Shown here: piece by piece, positions 22,750-30,441 of the stretch | How the letters are laid out: the number at the start of each line of letters is the position of its first letter | Numbering within the stretch: position 1 is the first letter of the stretch | Source: Bacteroidaceae bacterium | GTDB taxonomy: Bacteria; Bacteroidota; Bacteroidia; Bacteroidales; Bacteroidaceae | Assembly (NCBI GenBank): GCA_017470525.1 | Contig: JAFUYM010000069.1 | Location: 1-37,035, forward strand | Reading direction: 5' to 3' | Length of the DNA: 37,035 nt | Program-made: the position numbers and the translations under genes | Notes under the pieces: generated by a model | Databases searched by the model: none | Told to the model about the DNA's origin: nothing | Seen by the model: the letters and a program-made list of their open reading frames with translations, nothing else

Positions 22750-25587
22750 ATGAAGAAGAAACATTTACTTTCATTCCTTGTTCCCGTGGCAGCGGCGTTG
22801 CTGACACTGGTGGGATGTAGCGACTATGACAATGATTTCGGCTCATTCGACTACGAGTACAAGAAAGGTTTTGTCGAAGCATTTGGTGAAATCGACGAAG
22901 AGCAGGACTGGAACCTCGCCGAGCGTTCCACGGTGACCGTGACCACGTCGAGTGCCAAGGACATCAAGATTTATTCTGAGGAGGAAGGCACCTACACGCT
23001 GTTGGCGAACTATCGCGGCATCAGCGGCACCGAGACCTTGTCGTTCGACATCCTGGAAGGCGTCAAGACCATCATCGTGAGCAACGGAGAGACTGCGCTG
23101 AGATCGTTTGTGGGCGGCAGCGTGTCGTTCGACGACATGACTTCTTCGGCTGGTGAAGAACTCGACACCCGTCAGGAAAACGTGAACCGCAACGAATGGG
23201 CTGCACAATATGTCTTGCCAGGCAACGTGACCCAATCGGAAATTGCGAAAGTGAAGGCTGCCTTCAGCCAGCCACACTACGGGGCGGTGAACACCATCTA
23301 CCTGCCTTGGAATGAAATGTGGGTGCAGCATGTATATAAAGGAGAAAGCACCTATCTGAACGGCTTCCTCAAGAACATCGGTGTGGCAAGCGACCAGATG
23401 AACCATCTGCTCATCTACAACAAGGGCAACAAGACCGAGGAAGGCGACGGACTTCCCAACTTCGAGCATATCAACGACTTCAATAGTGGCAAACAAAATG
23501 CCAACTACAGCGATGAACTGAACAATATCATCGGCACAACACTGATGCACAGCATCAACCCCGAAGGTTGCCCAACAGAACAGGTGACCACCGTGACGGG
23601 TGAGACCGTGACACAGGTGAAGCAGTTTGCTTACCACAACACGCAGGACAGCAAGTATCACTTTGAATACATCTACAAAGTGGTGGACGGCAATCTCTAC
23701 ATCGGCTTCGACTTCTACGCACACGGCACAGACAACCAGCCAACCAACAAGAACATGGACGTGGAACGCGACTGGATTTTCAATGACTGGATTATCAAGG
23801 TGAGCAAGGCGGTGTCAAAGAGCGGAGTCACACAGTCCGTTCTTCAGAGCGCGAAGGCTAACGCTTGGATTCTGGCAGCAGAGGATATGGGTAGCACCGA
23901 CGATATCGACTACAACGACGTGGTGGTGAAGGTGCAGCACACTGCTGGCAACAATTACCTGACTGTCACTCCTCTGGCAGCAGGCGGTACTTTGGCTTCC
24001 TACCTCTACTTCAACGACGAATGCATCGGTGAGATTCACCAATTAATGGGTGCAGCACCTGCCATCAGCGGACAATATCCCGTGCTCAATGTCGGCGCCA
24101 CAAGCGCCAAGGGTAGCCGCGTAACAGTCTATAATGTAAACGCCAACTGGTCTCTCTCTTGCTACAGCGTCACCGATTGGGACACTTCATCGCAAGGTTC
24201 AAGGAACATGGGTGGATTCACCATCCGAGTGTTGCCTTCAGGCACACCCGCAGCCGACAAGAAACTGCCTATCGGCAGCAGTCTCTTCGGCAGCAGCAAG
24301 ACATCTATCATACAAGGTCCTAATCCTGGCGATGCACCTTACATCCTTTGCGTTCCTTTCTCTTACCAAAAGGGCAATACACCCAGTGCAGGCAAGAAGA
24401 CCACCTACACATGGGCATGGCCAAACGAACGTAGATATATCGTGAATGCCTATACAGCCTTCGGTGGATGGGTGAACAACCACAACAGCAACAAAGACTG
24501 GTACACTCAACCCAATTCCAGTTATGTCTTCAACACTGCCGCTGCTGGCGCGCCAGAAGAGGTGCAGCCTGTGGAAGAAACTATGACATCTGAGGAAGTT
24601 GCGGCAACCAATGAGGCTTATGCCAACATTGTGCAAGTGAAGGAATATGCTTCACAGAGCGCACCTGAAGGCATTCTGAAACTCAAGGACGGAATCACCA
24701 CCATCAACGTGGATGTGAACCAAGTCTTCGACATCCTCGACTACATTGACACCAACTATCCTGTTTATTGTACTTCTTCCAGCGAAGGTGAAGTCAAAAA
24801 TGTGAATGGCTCACAAACTGTCATGCAGTCCTTCATTGCAGACAAGCAAACCGTCATCACCATCCAGCAACAGGCTATCGACCACAAGACCATTCAGGTG
24901 ACAGTTGTTACGGGTAATAGCGTTAGTCCTCAAAAGCCTGAAGCATCCATCTCTCTCAGCGACAACAGTAGCATGGAAGAAGGCAGCACAAAGACAGTGA
25001 CTATCAACACCAACAGTACAGGAGCGATTTCAGCCTCTACACAGAATGGCGGTATATTCAATGTTTCTGTTAATAATAAGACTCTTTCTATCACTGCTCT
25101 GCAAGCAGGTAATGACAACATCATCATCCATCAGGAAGCAGACGATAACTATGCGGAAACTTACGCATACTTCTCGATGACAGCGACAGAAAAGGCTGGA
25201 AATCCGGAAGAAGGACCGCAAGACAATAATATCAGCCTTGATGGGGCTACGCTCTTGAGCAGAACAAAGAGGGGTGAATATGCTCTCGACATAGAAGATG
25301 GTTCTATCTCTGGCACATATAATGTGAGGTACAACGGCAATATCATTAAGTCCAATGTAACATCTCTCACATTGATTTGGAGAGGTAACTATGTAAACTA
25401 TGGAGGTCCTGATATTGAAAAGAGTACAGCCATGAGGTCGAATGGAGGTGAATACAATTCAACGATTGGTACAACAAAAGATGGTTCATATATAATCTAC
25501 AATCTCAACAAATTCCAGCCATATCAGGCACGTACGATTTATGTATATGCTACGGATGGAAGCACAATGTACTTGTATGTCAAATAG
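22750..25587 (+). CDS. LruC/DUF4842-type surface lipoprotein, paralog 3
   Basis: The 945-residue lipoprotein has lipobox LVGC (Cys23) followed by SDYDND, and FGEIDEEQDWNLAERSTVTV near the N-terminus. It is the most diverged of the three. The central LruC region keeps IGFDFYAHG, then WILAAEDMGSTDDIDYNDVVVK (about 372-393) and TPLAAGGTLASY, but lacks the paralogs' DFDLNDVV copy. Two Ig-like segments follow, then a C-terminal module (about 830-945) found in neither neighbour. The DNA from about 25200 on is more AT-rich than the rest, suggesting that this last module has another origin. It has its own promoter and terminator. Confidence 0.87.
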   Translation: MKKKHLLSFLVPVAAALLTLVGCSDYDNDFGSFDYEYKKGFVEAFGEIDEEQDWNLAERSTVTVTTSSAKDIKIYSEEEGTYTLLANYRGISGTETLSFDILEGVKTIIVSNGETALRSFVGGSVSFDDMTSSAGEELDTRQENVNRNEWAAQYVLPGNVTQSEIAKVKAAFSQPHYGAVNTIYLPWNEMWVQHVYKGESTYLNGFLKNIGVASDQMNHLLIYNKGNKTEEGDGLPNFEHINDFNSGKQNANYSDELNNIIGTTLMHSINPEGCPTEQVTTVTGETVTQVKQFAYHNTQDSKYHFEYIYKVVDGNLYIGFDFYAHGTDNQPTNKNMDVERDWIFNDWIIKVSKAVSKSGVTQSVLQSAKANAWILAAEDMGSTDDIDYNDVVVKVQHTAGNNYLTVTPLAAGGTLASYLYFNDECIGEIHQLMGAAPAISGQYPVLNVGATSAKGSRVTVYNVNANWSLSCYSVTDWDTSSQGSRNMGGFTIRVLPSGTPAADKKLPIGSSLFGSSKTSIIQGPNPGDAPYILCVPFSYQKGNTPSAGKKTTYTWAWPNERRYIVNAYTAFGGWVNNHNSNKDWYTQPNSSYVFNTAAAGAPEEVQPVEETMTSEEVAATNEAYANIVQVKEYASQSAPEGILKLKDGITTINVDVNQVFDILDYIDTNYPVYCTSSSEGEVKNVNGSQTVMQSFIADKQTVITIQQQAIDHKTIQVTVVTGNSVSPQKPEASISLSDNSSMEEGSTKTVTINTNSTGAISASTQNGGIFNVSVNNKTLSITALQAGNDNIIIHQEADDNYAETYAYFSMTATEKAGNPEEGPQDNNISLDGATLLSRTKRGEYALDIEDGSISGTYNVRYNGNIIKSNVTSLTLIWRGNYVNYGGPDIEKSTAMRSNGGEYNSTIGTTKDGSYIIYNLNKFQPYQARTIYVYATDGSTMYLYVK

Positions 25588-25613
25588 TAAGATGTAACTT
25601 TTTTGATAAATGG

Positions 25614-25651
25614 AAGGGAGGGGTGACCGCAAGGTTGCCTCTCCCTTTTTT
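25614..25651 (+). terminator. Terminator of lipoprotein 3
   Basis: AAGGGAGGGGTGACC pairs with GGTTGCCTCTCCCTT (with G-U pairs) and is followed by six T. Confidence 0.8.
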
Positions 25652-25687
25652 GTAACTGAATCGTAACTTCTTTTCCTGCATGAAAAC

Positions 25688-25718
25688 TTGCACGGGTGGG
25701 GAAAAGTCTGTAACTTTG
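25688..25718 (+). promoter_or_regulatory. Promoter of the cation exchanger
   Basis: TTG (25688-25690), 20 bases, TAACTTTG (25711-25718). The start near 25725 rules out ATG 25680 and supports ATG 25743. Confidence 0.82.
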
Positions 25719-25742
25719 CAGCGTGAAAGAAAAGGGAGTGGC

Positions 25743-26696
25743 ATGGTATTGAACATCTTTTTCATCCTTATAGGGTTCGTCCTCCTCGTCAAGGGAGGCG
25801 ACTTTTTGATTGACGGGGCGGTGGCGATTGCGCAGCGCGCAAAATTGTCGGCGATGGTCATCGGGTTGACGGTGGTGGGATTCGGCACATCGATGCCGGA
25901 ACTGCTGGTCAGCACACAGGCGGCGTGGGTCGGTTCGTCGGGACTCGCCATCGGCAATGTGGCAGGTTCCAACATTGCCAATGTCGCGCTCATCCTCGGC
26001 GTCACGTCGCTGATTTGTCCGTTGCCGTCGCAGCGGGCGATGATGCGCATCGACATTCCTTTCATGGTGCTGGCGATGGTGCTCTTCATCGCAGCCGCCT
26101 TCATGGGCACGATCGAGCGGTGGATGGGCATCTGCATGGTGCTGCTGCTCATCGGGTTCATCAGTTGGGAGGTTTTCCAGTCGCGCAAGCAGAACAAGGA
26201 GACGGAGATGACGGTGGTGCCCATGCCGCTGTGGAAAGCCATTTCGCTGGTGATTGTGTCGCTGGCGGCAATGGTGTGGGGTGCCGACCTGCTGATTGAC
26301 GGGGCATCAGCCATCGCGATGGAGTTGGGCGAACTGCTGGGCGTGGGGAAAGAGGCGATGGAGCGCATCATCGGGCTCACCGTCGTGGCAGTGGGCACGT
26401 CGCTGCCGGAATTGTTCGCCTCCGTCATGGCGGCGAGGAAGGGGGAGACGGACATGGCAGTGGGCAACATCATCGGTTCCGTGTCGTTCAACATCCTCTG
26501 TGTCATCGGCGTGGCGTCTGCCATCACGCCTATCCGCAATGCGTGGGAGCCGTTTGCCATCGACTATGCAGTGATGTTCGGGCTTGCCATCCTCCTGTGG
26601 CTTTTCCTCCGCACCCACCACAAAATAGTGCGTTGGGAGGGTGCGATTCTCCTGCTCATTTACATCCTTTACATCGTAAAGACTTTCATGCTCTGA
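25743..26696 (+). CDS. Sodium/calcium antiporter (CaCA family)
   Basis: This 317-residue inner-membrane protein has about ten membrane segments in two inverted halves. Each half carries the alpha-repeat of cation/calcium exchangers: GTSMPELLVS with GNVAGSNIAN (about 49-80) and GTSLPELFAS with GNIIGSVSFN (about 218-250). The two PE glutamates are the expected cation ligands. In the second repeat the usual Asn of GSN is Val, a departure from the YrbG-type pattern that could alter selectivity. Homologs exchange Na+ or K+ against Ca2+. A link to the putative calcium-binding LruC lipoproteins next door is only suggested by position, since it has its own promoter. Confidence 0.9.
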   Translation: MVLNIFFILIGFVLLVKGGDFLIDGAVAIAQRAKLSAMVIGLTVVGFGTSMPELLVSTQAAWVGSSGLAIGNVAGSNIANVALILGVTSLICPLPSQRAMMRIDIPFMVLAMVLFIAAAFMGTIERWMGICMVLLLIGFISWEVFQSRKQNKETEMTVVPMPLWKAISLVIVSLAAMVWGADLLIDGASAIAMELGELLGVGKEAMERIIGLTVVAVGTSLPELFASVMAARKGETDMAVGNIIGSVSFNILCVIGVASAITPIRNAWEPFAIDYAVMFGLAILLWLFLRTHHKIVRWEGAILLLIYILYIVKTFML

Positions 26697-26741
26697 GCGA
26701 GGCAATACTAATCACTCTTTATCTATTTGATTAATCTATTT

Positions 26742-26835
26742 GAACACGAATTGCACGAATCTTACGGTATCTTTAGCCGGGGTAGTTAAAAATCCGTCTG
26801 AAAAAGATTTCGTGAGATTCGTGCAATTCGTGTTC
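26742..26835. terminator. Perfect 21-bp inverted repeat after the exchanger gene
   Basis: Bases 26742-26762 and 26815-26835 are perfect complements (starting GAACACGAATTGCACG) around a 52-base loop. It probably ends the exchanger transcript, though the loop is long for an intrinsic terminator. The arms begin with the same GAACACGAA as the terminator at 12284. Confidence 0.6.
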
Positions 26836-26919
26836 CTTATTATTTGTATTTAACATAACTCCCATTCGGTGAAAAAAGTGGCAAAAGGAATGGCATGCGG
26901 ATGGATGGTCGGTCAGTGA

Positions 26920-27140
26920 ATGTCAATTTCTTCCTATATGCGCACTCAGCGCATGTGATTTGGAGCACCTTGCTCATAATATTACGCGCACCCAGCGCCT
27001 GTCATTTCAGGCTGGGTGCGCATTTTTTTGCAATCTTCTGTTCCACCGACAATTAGGCTTTCTGCAATAAAATTGTGAGAGAAACGGCATTTCTTTTCAT
27101 CGATTGAAATATTCTGAAAAAGAAATCAATTTTGTCCTAT
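26920..27140 (+). repeat. Element A copy 4 (degenerate)
   Basis: It starts at TGTCAATTTC and TATATGCGC, keeps three 23-bp units from about 26940 and the terminator hairpin. The rest can be aligned to the other copies only loosely, down to AATTTTGTCCTAT (27128-27140). The long inverted repeat is missing. It lies 3' of the exchanger gene in the same orientation. This seems to be an old copy in which only the hairpin part has been kept. Confidence 0.75.
26986..27029 (+). terminator. Element A4 terminator hairpin
   Basis: GCGCACCCAGC pairs with GCTGGGTGCGC and is followed by A and seven T. The second pair is C-G here, against G-C in copy 2 and A-T in copy 3. Confidence 0.85.
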
Positions 27141-27359
27141 CGTCGGGATTTTTCGGGAGGGAGTCTTCACCAAAATGTCCATTCTCTCAGAAACGTGGCG
27201 ATTATCCAAAATCGTGCCACAAAATGACGGCAAAAAAAACACAGATGCACGAGATTCTCGTCTCTTAAAAATAAAGCACATTCAGCGGTTTTTTGCCTTT
27301 TCACACAAAAACACCAAAAAAAAGATTAAAAAAGCAAGGATTTTGCCAATAAGTTTTAC
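27141..27359. other. AT-rich gap upstream of rmuC
   Basis: No gene is supported. An 80-codon frame at 27175-27417 crosses the promoter and has no recognisable features. Confidence 0.5.
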
Positions 27360-27367
27360 TACCTTTG
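27360..27367 (+). promoter_or_regulatory. Promoter -7 box of rmuC
   Basis: TACCTTTG, about 103 bases before the ATG; the nearest TTG (27343) is too close to be a standard -33. Confidence 0.55.
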
Positions 27368-27469
27368 CATCCGATACGGAGAAAAATGGGATTCGCCTAT
27401 ATATAAATAATGTGTGAATTACTGACATCGAAAACAAAAACTAACAATATCTATCGCTAATCATTCACA

Positions 27470-28960
27470 ATGGGAACATTCGGCATCATCATATCAGTCA
27501 TTGTGGGTGCGCTAGTCGGCGCGCTCGTCACGGCACTTGTCCTGCAGCAACGGCACGGAAAGGTCGCCACACAGGTGGATGTGCTTCAGGCACAACTGAA
27601 AAGCGAGGCGGAACAGGCCACAAAACTGATGCAGGCAGCGGAAACTGCCCATCGAGAGGCGATGGAGTCGAAGGAGACAGCCCACCAGAACACTTTGGAA
27701 GCCAAAGAAAAGGCTTATCGGGAGGCACTGGAGGCAAAGGAAAAGACCTGTCAGGATGCCATCCGCGAGAAAGAGCGGTCGCATCAGGAAGCCCTGGCTG
27801 CCCAGCAGAAGCAGTTCGACATGACCATCGCCAAGGTGGAAGCGCAGATGAAGGTGGCGACGGACGAGATGCTGAAACAGCGGCAGAAGGAATTTGCCGA
27901 ATCGAGCAACACGAACCTCGGGCAGATTGTGAACCCCCTGCGCGAAACCATCGACAAGATGAAGCAGGCGATGGCGGAGAACACGGAGAAGCAGACCGCC
28001 ATGAGCGGCGAGATGAAGGCAAACATCGAGAACATGATGCGCCAGAGCGAGGCAGCCAAGCGGAGTGCCGACGAACTGAACCGCACGTTCCGGATGGGCA
28101 ACCGTGTGCAGGGCGACTGGGGCGAAACCATCCTCGACGAACTGCTGGAGAGCCAGGGGCTGAAACGCGGCATCCACTACGACACCCAGCCTTACATCCG
28201 CGATGCTGCCGGCAATGTGGTCAGGAGCAGCAACGGCACCGTCATGCGCCCCGACGTGATTCTGCACCTCGACCAGCGCCGCGAGGTCGTCATCGACTCG
28301 AAGGTGTCGCTCACCGCCTTCATGGACTATGCCAATGCCGCCACCGACGAGGAGCGGAAACGCTTCCTCAAGGCGCACATCGAAAGCCTGAAAGCCCATG
28401 TGCGCGAACTCTCCACGAAGGATTACTCCTCCTACATCCAGCCGCCGAAGGCAAAGATGGACTACGTCATCATGTTCGTCCCCCACTCCGCCGCCCTCTG
28501 GACTGCCCTCAACGCACAGCCCGACCTCTGGCGCAACGCCATGACACAAAACGTGTTCATCGCCGACGAGCAGACCCTCTTTGCCGCCTTGCGCATCATC
28601 AACCTCACCTGGACACAGATTGCACAGGCACAAAACCACGAGAAGGTCTATGCCCTCGCCAACGAAATGCTCGACCGCGTGGGACAGTTCATGAAAAAAT
28701 ACCAGGACCTGCGCCACGCCCTCGACCGCGCCAACCAAGCCTACAAGGAAGGAGCGCGCAAGTTGGCACCCACAGGACAGAGCATCCTGACCACCTGCGC
28801 CAAGTTGCAGAAACTCGGAGCCAAGCAGAGCGACAAGAACCCCCTGCCCCAACTCACCGACATCGACGACATTCCGGCTCTGGAGGCACAGGAGACACCA
28901 GAAACTCCCGAAAACGGCGGTTTTGAGCCCGAAAAGAAACAAAACGACCCGTCGGAGTGA
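27470..28960 (+). CDS. rmuC: DNA recombination protein RmuC
   Basis: The 496-residue protein has an N-terminal membrane anchor (about 4-26). A long coiled coil of repeated E-A-K-E-K-like blocks follows (about 30-185). The conserved RmuC nuclease-like domain comes next (about 200-450), with GNRVQGDWGE, MRPDVILHLD and VVIDSKVSL. The PDV, then I-D-S-K order is that of PD-(D/E)XK-like folds. RmuC limits inversions at short inverted repeats in E. coli, of interest because this window is unusually rich in such repeats; that link is speculative. The C-terminal 35 residues are Glu/Pro-rich. A large antisense frame covering the gene is judged a shadow. Confidence 0.93.
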   Translation: MGTFGIIISVIVGALVGALVTALVLQQRHGKVATQVDVLQAQLKSEAEQATKLMQAAETAHREAMESKETAHQNTLEAKEKAYREALEAKEKTCQDAIREKERSHQEALAAQQKQFDMTIAKVEAQMKVATDEMLKQRQKEFAESSNTNLGQIVNPLRETIDKMKQAMAENTEKQTAMSGEMKANIENMMRQSEAAKRSADELNRTFRMGNRVQGDWGETILDELLESQGLKRGIHYDTQPYIRDAAGNVVRSSNGTVMRPDVILHLDQRREVVIDSKVSLTAFMDYANAATDEERKRFLKAHIESLKAHVRELSTKDYSSYIQPPKAKMDYVIMFVPHSAALWTALNAQPDLWRNAMTQNVFIADEQTLFAALRIINLTWTQIAQAQNHEKVYALANEMLDRVGQFMKKYQDLRHALDRANQAYKEGARKLAPTGQSILTTCAKLQKLGAKQSDKNPLPQLTDIDDIPALEAQETPETPENGGFEPEKKQNDPSE

Positions 28961-28988
28961 ACAAAAACGGACATCCTCCAACGGGTCG
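28945..28988 (+). terminator. Hairpin overlapping the rmuC stop
   Basis: CGACCCGTCGGAG and CTCCAACGGGTCG form a 12-bp stem with one mismatch. The stop codon is at the loop edge. No T run follows, so termination is uncertain. Confidence 0.5.
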
Positions 28989-29138
28989 AAAACATTTCAG
29001 CCAAATAAATGTTTCCAAAAGAAGTTCAAAATGTTTCCTTTTGAAAACATTAAATAATGCGTAAAAGCGCATAAATTGTCATAATTTACTACAAAATCAA
29101 AAAAAATTCATTTTTTATTGCATTTTTTATACTTTTTA

Positions 29139-29170
29139 TTTGGCTGGTGTGAACAAAACAGGTAACTTTG
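29139..29170 (+). promoter_or_regulatory. Promoter of the MORN-repeat protein
   Basis: TTTG (29139-29142), 20 bases, TAACTTTG (29163-29170). The leader is about 94 bases and ends in AAAGAAAGGGCAAG before the ATG. Confidence 0.85.
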
Positions 29171-29270
29171 CAATGTCAAAACCAAAAATGCATTGACAAA
29201 CCACCCCAAAAAACAACAAACTCCAACATATAAACAAATACTACATATTAAATAAAAGAAAGGGCAAGTT

Positions 29271-30104
29271 ATGAAGAAGTTTATCTTGACAGTTTTAGCA
29301 TTCTTATCCCTCGGTGCTTATAACCAGATTATGGCACAGGGAGATGCTGGTCAGAAGAATCCTGACCTGAAGAATGGTGGAAAATATACCGGCAACAAGA
29401 AAGACGGTAAGATGCACGGAAAGGGCACGTTCGAATGGAAGAACGGTGACCGTTTCGAGGGTAATTTCGTGAACGGCCAGATTGACGGCTACGGACGTTA
29501 CTCATGGGTGGATGGCGACATGTACCAGGGCGACTTCAAGGACGGCAAGCAGGAGGGCTTTGGCTCTGCCTTCTATGCAGACAAGTGCAACACTTACGAA
29601 GGTGAGTGGAAGAACGGCAAGCGCAACGGTCACGGCAAACTCACATGGGCAAACGGCGACACTTACGAAGGTGAGTGGGTGGACGATGTCCGCGTAGGTG
29701 AAGGCGTGTTCACGGCAGCCAACGGCGACAAGTATGTAGGTCACTACGAGAACAACCAGCGCAACGGCTTCGGCACTTACTATCACAACAACGGTGACGT
29801 GTATGCAGGACAGTGGGTGAACGGTGAGAAGGAAGGTCTTGGCAAGTACACATACGCAAACGGCAACGTCTATGAAGGCCAGTTCTGCAACTCTTACATC
29901 GAGGGTCAGGGAACATTCGTATGGGCTTCAGGCGCAACATACACAGGCCAGTTCAAGGAAGACATGCGCAATGGAATAGGTACTTATACTACAGCAAGTG
30001 GCAAGGTGATTGCAGGCAATTGGAAGGACAACCGCTTCGCAGGTGAAGGTGGCATCCAGAACAACATTCAGAATGGTGGCGGCAACGTACTTGCATCACG
30101 CTAA
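29271..30104 (+). CDS. Secreted MORN-repeat protein
   Basis: The 277-residue protein begins with a signal peptide (1-22, ending IMA, mature end QGDAG). Nine full MORN repeats of about 23 residues and a partial tenth fill residues 39 to about 262, each of the form Y-x-G-x-(W/F)-x-(N/D)-G-x-x-x-G-x-G. MORN repeats build an extended beta sheet and often bind lipids or act as scaffolds; bacterial secreted versions are poorly studied. No enzyme domain is attached. It is monocistronic with a strong promoter and convergent with the next gene. Confidence 0.9.
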   Translation: MKKFILTVLAFLSLGAYNQIMAQGDAGQKNPDLKNGGKYTGNKKDGKMHGKGTFEWKNGDRFEGNFVNGQIDGYGRYSWVDGDMYQGDFKDGKQEGFGSAFYADKCNTYEGEWKNGKRNGHGKLTWANGDTYEGEWVDDVRVGEGVFTAANGDKYVGHYENNQRNGFGTYYHNNGDVYAGQWVNGEKEGLGKYTYANGNVYEGQFCNSYIEGQGTFVWASGATYTGQFKEDMRNGIGTYTTASGKVIAGNWKDNRFAGEGGIQNNIQNGGGNVLASR

Positions 30105-30332
30105 GACGGTTCTCTCTGACTAATTGACAGAAATTGATTTTTAGAAAACAATAAAAAATACCTGTAAATTTTTTTCTTCCAAATAAACATCAGTAGTTTT
30201 CGAATACGTCATACTTACGATAGATATTTTGCCCAAATCTTTGTAAAACAAGTTATAAGTAGTAAATAGTAATTCATAACATCCCCGATAAGTTATTCGT
30301 AATCGAAAATAGTTTTTAATGGAAAATAGGTG

Positions 30333-30390
30333 GACTTCCGCTGCAACAAAGGACTAGTGATAGCCTTTTGAAGAGCGGAAGTCAAATTTT
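30333..30390 (+). terminator. Hairpin with T run between convergent genes
   Basis: GACTTCCGCT (30333-30342) pairs with AGCGGAAGTC (30374-30383) and is followed by AAATTTTTTT. It is 230 bases past the MORN stop; the gap before it (30105-30332) is AT-rich with no gene. Confidence 0.7.
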
Positions 30391-30405
30391 TTTGTGAGAT
30401 GAAAT

Positions 30406-30441
30406 GAAGAAGGTGCTGCTTATTTGAGCAGCACCTTCTTC
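30406..30441. terminator. Bidirectional hairpin containing a stop codon
   Basis: GAAGAAGGTGCTGCT and AGCAGCACCTTCTTC form a perfect 15-bp stem with a 6-base loop. The stop codon of the minus-strand gene (30420-30422) is at the loop, so the stem includes its last codons. On the plus strand CACTTTTT follows, so it may also stop readthrough from the MORN gene. Confidence 0.8.

Noticed and set aside
27175-27417. An 80-codon plus-strand frame before rmuC.
   Set aside because: It spans the rmuC promoter and is Lys/Phe/Thr-rich as expected of AT-rich noncoding DNA.
27512-28981. A 489-codon open frame antisense to rmuC.
   Set aside because: The plus-strand product is clearly RmuC along its length; the antisense frame has no recognisable domain and arises from GC-rich third positions.
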